NCBI RefSeq assembly: GCF_036541425.1 | Contig: NZ_JAZHFT010000004.1 | Span: 124,001-188,000 of the forward strand | Source of the DNA: Consotaella aegiceratis | Lineage (GTDB): Bacteria; Pseudomonadota; Alphaproteobacteria; Rhizobiales; Rhizobiaceae | Reading direction: 5' to 3' | Length of the DNA stretch: 64,000 nucleotides | Part shown: piece by piece, positions 17,808 through 24,788 of the stretch | Numbering within the stretch: position 1 is the stretch's first letter | How the letters are laid out: each line of letters opens with the position of its first letter | The notes under the pieces: generated by a model | Told to the model about the DNA's origin: nothing | The model's input: the letters and a program-made list of their open reading frames with translations, nothing else | Databases searched by the model: none | Position numbers and translations under genes: made by a program

Positions 17808-18134
17808 ATGGTGCCCGATGCATCGCGATGGCGGTCTTCGTCCGATTACGACTATCTCGACGATCTCACCGGTTCCGATCTCGCCTGGGAGTGCCTGCGC
17901 CGCAACCCGGACTATCAGCGCGACTTTGCCGAGGTTCAGGATCATGCGCGCAACGCCGCGCATCTGGCGCGCCTGATGCGGCTGCGCTGGGGGATCCGAT
18001 TTCCCGACGGCACCGGACGAGAGGGCAAGCGATGCGACGGTGTTCTGGACGGCCGAGGTCGATCCGGCGACGGTGCTGCTGACGCAGAAGCCGGTGCTTG
18101 CCGCTGTCGCCGACAAGGCCGCAACGCCGCCTGA
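17808..18134 (+). CDS. FseA-like activator, N-terminal part (zero frame)
   Basis: The first 65 or so residues (SDYDYLDDLTGSDLAWECL, then NPDYQRDFAEV, ending RLRWGIRFP) match the N-terminal domain of the rhizobial ICE activator made by fusing two overlapping reading frames. After RFP the zero frame turns into low-complexity Gly/Arg-rich sequence that looks out of frame. In the +1 frame the sequence continues as family-like protein into the next entry. The start has an ideal AAGGAGG at 17796-17802. It is probably the upstream half of an FseA-type activator made by programmed +1 frameshifting near 18000. Confidence 0.75.
   Translation: MVPDASRWRSSSDYDYLDDLTGSDLAWECLRRNPDYQRDFAEVQDHARNAAHLARLMRLRWGIRFPDGTGREGKRCDGVLDGRGRSGDGAADAEAGACRCRRQGRNAA
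18000..18006 (+). promoter_or_regulatory. probable +1 ribosomal frameshift site
   Basis: The zero frame reads CGA TTT CCC GAC. Slipping one base forward gives TTC CCG, so Phe and Pro are decoded in both frames and the tRNA-Phe on TTT can re-pair with TTC. Downstream the +1 frame is open to 18579 and encodes the DUF2285 half. Programmed +1 frameshifting is known for the homologous symbiosis-island gene pair; the exact slip codon here is inferred. Confidence 0.55.
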
Positions 18135-18579
18135 CGCCGGTGCCGCTCCGGCCGGCGCGGATGGCGTCGACCTTGCCTTCGGCGCCGGTCTCTCCTCCCT
18201 CCATGCCCTCGTCCTGCCGGGCATCGCAGCCGACGACGCGCTCGCCGCCATCGTTCCGCTGGATGCCGATCTGCCCGAGCGGCTTCGCGCGCTGGAGCGC
18301 TACCGGCGTGTGCTCGCCGGTCGCCGCATTCCGCCCGACGACCGGCTGACGCCGCAGCGGCGCCACACCATCCGCCAAGCCCTGCAGGCCTTCGATGGGC
18401 GAAGCTGCGGCGCCACCCATCGCGAGATCGCCGCGGCCCTGTTTGGCGCCGGGCGGCTTGCCGATGAGGTGTGGAAGTCCTCGTCTCTACGCGACAAGAC
18501 CAAGCGGCTCGTGCGCGAGGGCAGCCGCCTGGTCGGCGGCGGCTATCGCGATCTCTTCCGCCATCGCCGCCGCGACTGA
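18040..18579 (+). CDS. FseA-like activator, C-terminal DUF2285 part (+1 frame)
   Basis: 179 residues from the nominal GTG, but the frame is open further upstream through PTAPDERASDATVFWTAEV, which reads as a continuation of the preceding half. The C-terminal 90 residues are the DUF2285 helix-turn-helix domain (LERYRRVLAGRRIPPDDRL, then SSLRDKTKRLVREGSRLVGG, GYRDLF). No ribosome binding site precedes the GTG at 18040, which favours production as a fusion. The fused product should activate the excisionase gene just downstream. The alternative, a damaged gene, is less likely because the break sits where relatives are also split and both halves look intact. Confidence 0.75.
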   Translation: MFWTAEVDPATVLLTQKPVLAAVADKAATPPDAGAAPAGADGVDLAFGAGLSSLHALVLPGIAADDALAAIVPLDADLPERLRALERYRRVLAGRRIPPDDRLTPQRRHTIRQALQAFDGRSCGATHREIAAALFGAGRLADEVWKSSSLRDKTKRLVREGSRLVGGGYRDLFRHRRRD

Positions 18580-18710
18580 CCCTTTGCCGCTGAGGGGGCG
18601 GTTTTGCGCTTTGCCTCTTCGCCCTCCCTCTGCGCTGCGCTTCTCCGCCACCGTGGCCTTCGTTCGCCGCCGATCGCCGGCGGCCTCATCCAACCCTCGA
18701 AGGCCCGATC

Positions 18711-18995
18711 ATGACGCCCACCATCCCCGGCTTGCCGCCGCGCTATCTTCGCACGCCCGAAGCCGCCCGCTTTCTCGGCCTCTCCGGCCGCACGCTGGAG
18801 AAGCACCGCACCTATGGCACCGGTCCCGCCTATCGCAAGCTCGGCGGCCGCGTCGTCTATTCTCTCGACGATCTCCAGGCCTGGGCCGACCGCGGCGCCG
18901 TCACCTCGACCTCCGATCCGCGCGGCTCGCTGCTCCCCGCCAAACGGCATGCCTCGCCGCTGATGCAGCAGACCACCGTCCGCGATGCCCGCTGA
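18711..18995 (+). CDS. AlpA/MerR-like excisionase (RdfS-like)
   Basis: 94 residues with a winged helix-turn-helix of the AlpA/excisionase type at about residues 10-62 (RYLRTPEAARFLGLSGRTL, then YRKLGGRVVYSLDDLQAWAD). It follows the FseA-like gene and heads a coupled series (repA overlaps its stop). This matches rdfS, whose product directs the ICE integrase to excise rather than integrate. The name is by family and context. The 131-bp gap upstream (18580-18710) presumably holds its activated promoter. Confidence 0.8.
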   Translation: MTPTIPGLPPRYLRTPEAARFLGLSGRTLEKHRTYGTGPAYRKLGGRVVYSLDDLQAWADRGAVTSTSDPRGSLLPAKRHASPLMQQTTVRDAR

Positions 18996-19879
18996 TGCCG
19001 TCGCACCTCCACAAGGCCGGGCGCGAGCAGCTTGATCTCTTCCGGGCGCTGCCCGGTGATCTCGCTCCGCGCGATGCCCAGGATCTCATGGCCTATCCGT
19101 TCTTCTCGCTGGCCAAGTCGAAGCGCCTGGCGCCGATCGACTACCGCGCCGGCACCATCGTCATCCGCGTCGAAGCCGTGCCGGAGCACGGCGTGGCCAC
19201 CATCTGGGATGCCGACGTGCTGATCTGGGCAGCCTCGCAGATCGTGGGGGCCCGCGATGCCGGACTCCGCCCGTCGCGGCTGATGGCTGCTACACCCTAC
19301 GACATCCTCACCTTCGCCGGCCGCGGTGTGTCGCTGCGCGACTATGCCCGCCTCAAGGCGGCGCTCGACCGGCTGCAGTCGACCACGATTGCCACCTCGA
19401 TCCGCCAGCCGGCCGAGCGGCGGATGCACCGCTTCTCCTGGATCAACGAATGGAAGGAGAAGGCCGACGCCCATGGCCGGCCGCTCGGCCTGGAGCTGAT
19501 CCTGCCGGATTGGTTCTATGCCGCCGTCCTCGATGATGCGCTCGTCCTCACCATCGACCGGGCATATTTCGCGCTGACGGGCGGGCTGGAACGCTGGCTC
19601 TATCGCCTCGTGCGCAAGCATGGCGGCCGGCAGCAATACGGCTGGAGCTTCGATCTCCGGCATCTTCACGCCAAGTCCGGCAGCCTCTCGCCGTTGAAGC
19701 ACTTTGCCTACGACCTGCGCGAGATCGTCCGCCGACAGCGCCTGCCGGGCTACCGGCTCACGCTGGAGCAGATCGAGGATGCTCCCGTCCGGCTGTCCTT
19801 CGCGCCGATCGACGCGGCCCAACTCGGAACCCCACCACGCCCTCCATCCGCCTGTGCACAAGCTGGGGATAAGCTGTGA
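18995..19879 (+). CDS. RepA-like replication initiator
   Basis: 294 residues matching the replication initiator protein A family found in alphaproteobacterial ICEs and plasmids. Characteristic blocks are AYPFFSLAKSKRLAPIDY, then RMHRFSWINEW and LPDWFYAAVLDDALVLTIDRAYF, with a winged-helix region after about residue 190 (GGLERWLYRLVRKHG). Its ATG overlaps the excisionase stop (TGATG), implying co-translation. Three iteron-like repeats lie just after its stop codon, the classic partner of such an initiator. It may support plasmid-like replication of the excised circle. Confidence 0.85.
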   Translation: MPSHLHKAGREQLDLFRALPGDLAPRDAQDLMAYPFFSLAKSKRLAPIDYRAGTIVIRVEAVPEHGVATIWDADVLIWAASQIVGARDAGLRPSRLMAATPYDILTFAGRGVSLRDYARLKAALDRLQSTTIATSIRQPAERRMHRFSWINEWKEKADAHGRPLGLELILPDWFYAAVLDDALVLTIDRAYFALTGGLERWLYRLVRKHGGRQQYGWSFDLRHLHAKSGSLSPLKHFAYDLREIVRRQRLPGYRLTLEQIEDAPVRLSFAPIDAAQLGTPPRPPSACAQAGDKL

Positions 19880-19885
19880 ATCGTC

Positions 19886-19955
19886 TCGTGCTATCAGGGA
19901 CCCGACCCGTCGTGCTATCGGGGACCGGACCCTCGTGCTATCGGGGACCCAAATC
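19886..19955 (+). repeat. three iteron-like direct repeats (possible origin)
   Basis: Copies of TCGTGCTATCRGGGACC begin at 19886, 19910 and 19933, so the period is 24 then 23 bases. The first two copies stay similar for about 23 bases. They lie 7 bases beyond the repA stop codon. Just before them, TGGGGATAA (19864-19872) differs by one base from a DnaA box. Together this looks like an iteron origin, or sites for RepA autoregulation. Confidence 0.7.
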
Positions 19956-20468
19956 GGCCGTTTCCCAAACGCGATCAGCGGCTTGCGGCGTCCGTAACTT
20001 TACTAACATAGATTCCTTCGGAATCTTTCTAACGGACCCCGCGATTTGCCCACCGGTGGAAAAGGCCGGCGGAAGCGCGCTCGATAGGCCTCTGCAAAGG
20101 CCGGGGAACGGGCACGTTGGGCTTGGCCATGGAGCCGAGTTCGGCGGCCATAGCGGCTGCCATGAGAGCTTTCGGGAAGAAGAAAGAAGCAATCGTGGCG
20201 GGAGTGACCGACGCCCGCCCAACGGCGAGCTGCCCCATTCAGCGGGGCTGGGAAGCGACGTGCAGAAGGGGACCGAGGCGTCCCTGGCGCCAGGCGCGGG
20301 CGAGCCCCCGATGGCCGGGGGCTCGCCATATCGGAGAGCACCGACACGTCGCGGCCGCGACGCCTCGTCCGACCAGCACCCGGTCCGCCGCCATCTCGTC
20401 ATCCAATGTGACGCAGTTCGCGAGCTCCCGCCAGCGTGCGCGTGGGACTGTGACGATGGAGGCGTCCG
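19956..20468. other. gene-free stretch with a strong hairpin
   Basis: About 510 bases between the iterons and the DUF2840 gene. Related ICEs usually carry a parA gene here; I see none. A perfect 11-bp stem (GGCGAGCCCCC at 20299-20309 with GGGGGCTCGCC at 20317-20327, 7-nt loop) is the most visible structure. A smaller GATTCC/GGAATC hairpin is at about 20008. Open frames present on either strand show no family resemblance. Confidence 0.5.
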
Positions 20469-21032
20469 ATGAGGAACGATCCATCTGCCGGAACAGGCTC
20501 GCAAACACAGCCGCTCGACGACCTGACCTGCGTCGAACTTACTTGGATCGCAAAGAAGATCGAGTTCTGGATCCGCTTCGGCCGCAAGGCGGACGAGCAG
20601 CGGATCGACCGCCGCCGGCGCCTGCTGTTCTTCGCTCCCGGAACCGTCTTTGCCTTCGTCCGCTGGGCAGCGAACGACTATGGCACGGTGATCTCGCGGA
20701 TCGACATCGTGCGCGCCGTTGCGCCCGGCGAGCCCTATCAGACGTTGCCCTTCGTGCGTCCCGGCGGCGACATTCTGCTCAAGATCGCCGGCTGGCCAAA
20801 GGTGGAGCGGGTGCTGCAGGCGATCGATGCCGTCGAGGCTCTCGGCATCGATCCATGCGCCGTTGCGCCGGATTATTGGCGGCACGTTCACAACCGTCTC
20901 ACCGCTGGCCACGAGCCGCGGGTCTACACCAGCGAACAGCATTCGGCGTACCAGCTGCGCCAAAGGATCGCCGGTGATCGGCAACGCGACGGAGGCGCGC
21001 GTGCCGATCAGCCGGAAGAGCGCACACCATGA
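20469..21032 (+). CDS. DUF2840 domain-containing protein
   Basis: 187 residues resembling DUF2840, a family found almost only in this ICE module between repA/parA and traF. Recognisable blocks are LTWIAKKIEFWIRFGRK, RRRRLLFFAPGTVFAFVRWAANDYGT and VRPGGDILLKIAGWPKVERVL. Function unknown. It overlaps the following traF gene by 4 bases (ATGA), so it belongs to the same transcription unit. Confidence 0.85.
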   Translation: MRNDPSAGTGSQTQPLDDLTCVELTWIAKKIEFWIRFGRKADEQRIDRRRRLLFFAPGTVFAFVRWAANDYGTVISRIDIVRAVAPGEPYQTLPFVRPGGDILLKIAGWPKVERVLQAIDAVEALGIDPCAVAPDYWRHVHNRLTAGHEPRVYTSEQHSAYQLRQRIAGDRQRDGGARADQPEERTP

Positions 21033-21574
21033 CGCGCACCGGCATCCTCGGCGCAATCGCTGTGTCGATAGCACTTGTCGGCGGTTCGCTTGCCACTCCG
21101 GTGGCGCCGAAACTGCTCTGGAACGCCTCGGCCAGCGCCCCGATCGGGCTTTACCGGATCATGCCGGTGAGTACGCTCATGACCGGCGATCTCGTCGCCG
21201 CAATGCCGCCGGAACCACTGGCCCGCTTCATGGCGGATCGCAGCTATCTCCCGCGCGGCGTGCCGCTGATCAAGCACGTGCTCGGCCTGCCTGGCCAGAA
21301 CGTTTGCCGCAACGGCGGCAGCATCACGCTCGACGACAAAACCGTCGGAGAGGCACTCGACCGCGACCGCATGGGTCGCCCGCTGCCGGGTTGGCAGGGC
21401 TGCCGGCGCATCGCGAAAGACGAAGTCTTTCTGATGAACACGAGCGTCCGAGACAGCTTCGACGGGCGATATTTTGGCCCGCTTCCGGCACGCACCGTCA
21501 TCGGCCGCGCCATTCCCATCGTCACCGACGAGGACGGCAACGGCCGCTTCGAATGGCGGAGGCCGGCATGGTGA
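21029..21574 (+). CDS. traF: TraF-like S26 signal peptidase
   Basis: 181 residues. An N-terminal membrane segment (GILGAIAVSIALVGGSL) is followed by SAPIGLYRI, which carries the catalytic Ser region of S26 peptidases. YLPRGVPLIKHVLGLPGQ carries the Lys, and a terminal block FDGRYFGPLPARTVIGRAIPI follows. Conjugative TraF matures the pilin subunit (TrbC here) by cyclising it in the inner membrane. It overlaps both neighbours, DUF2840 upstream and the transglycosylase downstream, in one coupled operon. Confidence 0.85.
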   Translation: MTRTGILGAIAVSIALVGGSLATPVAPKLLWNASASAPIGLYRIMPVSTLMTGDLVAAMPPEPLARFMADRSYLPRGVPLIKHVLGLPGQNVCRNGGSITLDDKTVGEALDRDRMGRPLPGWQGCRRIAKDEVFLMNTSVRDSFDGRYFGPLPARTVIGRAIPIVTDEDGNGRFEWRRPAW

Positions 21575-22407
21575 CCGGCGCGGATACCGTCTCTGCGACC
21601 GGTGCCGGAGGACGCGCTTTCGGCCCGCTCCCCTGCACAAAGACAACACTCGCGCCACTTGGCCGGAACCAAAGCAGGCGATGGTCACCGAGCTGTCGCT
21701 GGCCGCTTCTCCTCGTTCCAGGTCTCTTGCTAGCTGCAGCCGCGTCCGTCCCTGCTCAAGCGCAAGCGTTGCCGCCGGATCGCACCGCGACTGTTGATAC
21801 GGTCGGTTCCGCGATCTCGGAAGCCGCTCAGCGCTTTGCCATCCCGCCGCATTGGATCCGCGCCGTCATCGCCGCCGAAAGCAACGGCGATGCTCGCGCC
21901 GTCTCACCGGCCGGTGCCATGGGGCTGATGCAGGTGGTACCAAGCACCTGGCGGGAGATGCGCACCGAAATGGGTCTGGGATCGGATCCGTTCGACACCC
22001 GCGATAACATCCTCGCCGGCACCGCCTATCTGCGCACGATGCTCGATCGCTACGGCTCGCCGGGCTTCCTCGCCGCCTACAATGCAGGACCGCAGCGCTA
22101 CGAGGAGAGCCTGCTACTCGGTCGTCCGCTGCCGGCCGAGACGCAGGCGTACGTCGGCAAGCTCGCCCCGATGATCGGCAGCGAAGTGGCCGCCTCGTTC
22201 ACCGAGGGCGCCATCGCCCCTGTCGACTGGACGCGGTCGCCGCTGTTCATTCGGAGCAGCAACGTCACGCCGGCTGCTGCCCCATGGCGCGCCGACGGGC
22301 AAACCGGTGCAGCCGCGGCAGCGTCCTTGCGGTACCCATCCTCTCTCTTGCAACCGCCGCCGGGCGGGCTGTTCGTGCGGATCACTCCGACGGAAGGCCA
22401 GCCATGA
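21568..22407 (+). CDS. lytic transglycosylase
   Basis: 279 residues. After an N-terminal basic region and a hydrophobic export segment (PLLLVPGLLLAAAASVPA, cleavage near AQA), a goose-type SLT domain starts at about residue 85. It contains RAVIAAESNGDARAVSPAG with the catalytic Glu, GLMQVVPSTW, and AAYNAGPQRYEE. It cuts peptidoglycan to let the conjugation channel through the wall. The ATG at 21568 overlaps the traF end. It corresponds to the transglycosylase gene that precedes the relaxase in symbiosis-island ICEs. Confidence 0.8.
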   Translation: MVTGADTVSATGAGGRAFGPLPCTKTTLAPLGRNQSRRWSPSCRWPLLLVPGLLLAAAASVPAQAQALPPDRTATVDTVGSAISEAAQRFAIPPHWIRAVIAAESNGDARAVSPAGAMGLMQVVPSTWREMRTEMGLGSDPFDTRDNILAGTAYLRTMLDRYGSPGFLAAYNAGPQRYEESLLLGRPLPAETQAYVGKLAPMIGSEVAASFTEGAIAPVDWTRSPLFIRSSNVTPAAAPWRADGQTGAAAAASLRYPSSLLQPPPGGLFVRITPTEGQP

Positions 22408-22651
22408 GGTCGATCGTGCTTCAGCGCGGCCCAGCGAGCCATCGGATACGGATTGCGTTGGGGTCAGCGTCGCGGGAGGACGCAGTGGGGTTACGGCAGG
22501 ATAAAGGCGCGCGAGGTGCGCTGAGGGACGGTCGTGGATTGGCAGAGGTTTGCGCGGCAAAATCGCGAGGTGCACCTTATCACCGAAGCCTTTGGCGAGA
22601 GCTTCTTTGCAAGCGTATCAGCGCTTCGGTGCGAGGTGCGGCGCTCCGGCC
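22408..22651. other. candidate origin of transfer (oriT)
   Basis: A 244-bp gap just before the relaxase gene, the place where oriT lies in related ICEs. It holds three direct copies of GCGAGGTGC (22511, 22565, 22631). It also holds a perfect 9-bp inverted repeat CACCGAAGC (22581-22589) / GCTTCGGTG (22623-22631) and the palindrome GGTGCACC (22569-22576). Such clustered direct and inverted repeats next to a relaxase are typical of oriT. No nic site can be named. Confidence 0.55.
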
Positions 22652-24388
22652 ATGACGAGCGAGGACGATTTCCGCATTCGGCCCGGCCGCATTCGCTCAA
22701 GCAAGGCGCAGCGTGCTCGGCCGTTCATCGCCCAGGCCCTTGCAGCCGTCGAACGCGCCGGCGGCACGGTGTCCCGCAGAGGCAAGATCGGCTCGGCGGC
22801 CCGCTCCCGCCTCGGGCGTGGCCAGCGAGCCTCGATCCAGGCCAACCGGCTGATCTCCTCGCGTTCGCGTGGCGCCGTCATCAAGGCGCGCGTCGTTCGG
22901 CACAGCGGACCCGCCGCAGCGCTCGCGACCCATCTCGGCTATCTCCGACGCGAGGGCGTCACCCGCGACGGCGAGAAGGCTCGCCTGTTCGGCCCGGGTG
23001 GTGATGACGTCGATGCGCGGGACTTTGCCGAGCGCTGCGAAGACGACCGCCACCACTTCCGCTTCATCATCTCGCCCGACGACGCGCTGGAGATGTCCGA
23101 CCTCAAGGGCTTCACCCGTGATCTGGTCGGTCAGATGGAGACGGATCTCGCCACCAGGCTCGACTGGGCCGCCGTCGATCACTGGAACACCGAGCACCCG
23201 CACGTCCATCTGATCGTGCGCGGCGTGCGCGACGACGGCAAAAACCTCGTCATCGCCCGCGACTACATCAAGGAAGGCATGCGCGACCGGGCGCGCGATC
23301 TTATCACCCAGGAGCTTGGGCCGCGCACCGACCACGACATCCGGCAGACCCTTGAACGTCAGATCGATACTGAACGCTGGACCGATCTCGACCGCCAACT
23401 CGTGCTCGATGCCCATCAGACGGGGCTGATCGACTTGGCGCCTCGCGCCGATCGGCAGCCCGACGAATTCGACGTGCTGAAGGTCGGACGGCTGCGCAAG
23501 CTGGAGAGCCTTGGCCTCACACAGCAGATCGCGCCTGGCCAATGGACGCTCTCCGACCGCGCCGAGACGACGCTTCGGGATCTTGGTGAACGCAGCGACA
23601 TCATCAAGCGCATCCATCGCGGTCTGACCGAGCGTGGCATCGAGCGTGGGGCAGCGAGCTATATCCTCGCGTCCGAAGTCCTTGCCAATCCGGTTATTGG
23701 CCGCCTCGTTACCCGCGGCCTCGATGACGAACTGAAGAGCACGGCTTATGCCGTGGTTGATGGTGTCGACGGCCACACCCACCATATCAGGCTGCCCGAC
23801 CTCGATGCGGCAGGTGACAGCGCTCCAGGCTCGATTGTCGAGCTGCGCAAGTTCGAAGATGCGCGGGGCCAGCGTCGCGTTGCTCTTGCGGTTCGATCCG
23901 ATCTCAGCATCGAGGCTCAGATTACCGCCACCGGCGCCACCTGGCTCGATCGGCAGGCCATTGCCCGCGAGCCGGTCCCCCTCGGCGGCGGTTTCGGCGC
24001 GGAGGTCCGCGACGCCATGGGTCGCCGTGCCGAGCATCTGATCGCCCAGGGTCTCGCCGAGCGGCAGGGCCAACGGCTCGTCTTCTCCCGCAATTTGATC
24101 GACACGCTCCGTCAGCGCGAGATCGAAGCTTTGAGTGAGAAGTTGACAGCCGAAACAGGTCTGCCGTTCAATCGCGCCAACAGCGGCGAGTACGTCGCCG
24201 GCACCTACCGCCGGCGCTTCGCGCTCGCCTCCGGCCGCTTCGCCATGATCGACGACGGCCTCGGCTTCCAGCTGGTGCCCTGGACGCCCTCACTCGAGAA
24301 GCAGCTCGGCCGCCACGTATCAGGCATCGTCCGCAGAGACCGTGGCGTCGACTGGACTTTTGGCCGAAAGCGCGGATTGGGAATATAA
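22652..24388 (+). CDS. DUF3363 relaxase (RlxS/VirD2-like)
   Basis: 578 residues. The N-terminal 300 residues hold the relaxase region: AALATHLGYLRREGV, HHFRFIISPDDALEM, and EHPHVHLIVRG, whose His-x-His triad near residues 183-188 would bind the metal ion. The rest is DUF3363, typical of rhizobial ICE relaxases. It would nick oriT, stay bound to the strand and be recruited by TraG. The start at 22652 is chosen because the family sequence (TSEDDFRIRPGRIRS) begins there. It is the last gene of the excision/transfer module; a second cargo block follows. Confidence 0.85.
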   Translation: MTSEDDFRIRPGRIRSSKAQRARPFIAQALAAVERAGGTVSRRGKIGSAARSRLGRGQRASIQANRLISSRSRGAVIKARVVRHSGPAAALATHLGYLRREGVTRDGEKARLFGPGGDDVDARDFAERCEDDRHHFRFIISPDDALEMSDLKGFTRDLVGQMETDLATRLDWAAVDHWNTEHPHVHLIVRGVRDDGKNLVIARDYIKEGMRDRARDLITQELGPRTDHDIRQTLERQIDTERWTDLDRQLVLDAHQTGLIDLAPRADRQPDEFDVLKVGRLRKLESLGLTQQIAPGQWTLSDRAETTLRDLGERSDIIKRIHRGLTERGIERGAASYILASEVLANPVIGRLVTRGLDDELKSTAYAVVDGVDGHTHHIRLPDLDAAGDSAPGSIVELRKFEDARGQRRVALAVRSDLSIEAQITATGATWLDRQAIAREPVPLGGGFGAEVRDAMGRRAEHLIAQGLAERQGQRLVFSRNLIDTLRQREIEALSEKLTAETGLPFNRANSGEYVAGTYRRRFALASGRFAMIDDGLGFQLVPWTPSLEKQLGRHVSGIVRRDRGVDWTFGRKRGLGI

Positions 24389-24788
24389 GCAGCAGGTCGC
24401 ACGTTCTGCTTTCGGCAAAGATGTTTACGGACTGACCGCTTCTGGGCAACAAGGCGAGAAAACTGCCATAGAGTTGGCGTTTCAACCGACCCGTCGTTTT
24501 AACCTTATTCAGCAAGACGAGGCTCGTCTTGATTGAGCAGCACTTTGGCATCGCTGAGGGTCCAGACATCGCAGAATCGCAGTCTGGCGGGGTCGTGCCG
24601 ATGAGGCTGCCGCACGCCCTTCGCCCACGTTTCAGCGGGTATGCTAGACCGACCAAAAGGATAAAAATGGGATCCACGCCCGAGGCGGCGGCGACTTGTC
24701 AGGTGGCGAGGAATGTTTGGCGCGGCCGATGCGGTGCTGATGATACGACTGTGTGGACCGTCGGCGTGATGATCCGCTGAAGCTAAGG
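24389..24788. other. gene-free junction between relaxase and cargo
   Basis: 400 bases without a supported gene, at the boundary between backbone and the second cargo block. The GC content is lower than on either side. No repeat or attachment site was recognised. Confidence 0.4.

Noticed and set aside
17808..18579. Simple frameshift mutation (pseudogene) in the DUF2285 gene
   Set aside because: The break coincides with a slippery TTT CCC site, both halves are well preserved, and homologues are known to be split at the same place; still not excluded without alignment.
19864..19872. Definite DnaA box before the iterons
   Set aside because: One mismatch to the consensus and only a single copy; kept only as supporting context.
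19938..21074. 378-codon minus-strand frame across the repA-DUF2840 gap
   Set aside because: It covers the real DUF2840 gene on the other strand and has no recognisable domain; it is not a parA gene.
22697..24073. 458-codon frame antisense to the relaxase
   Set aside because: Shadow frame; the plus-strand relaxase is clearly the gene.
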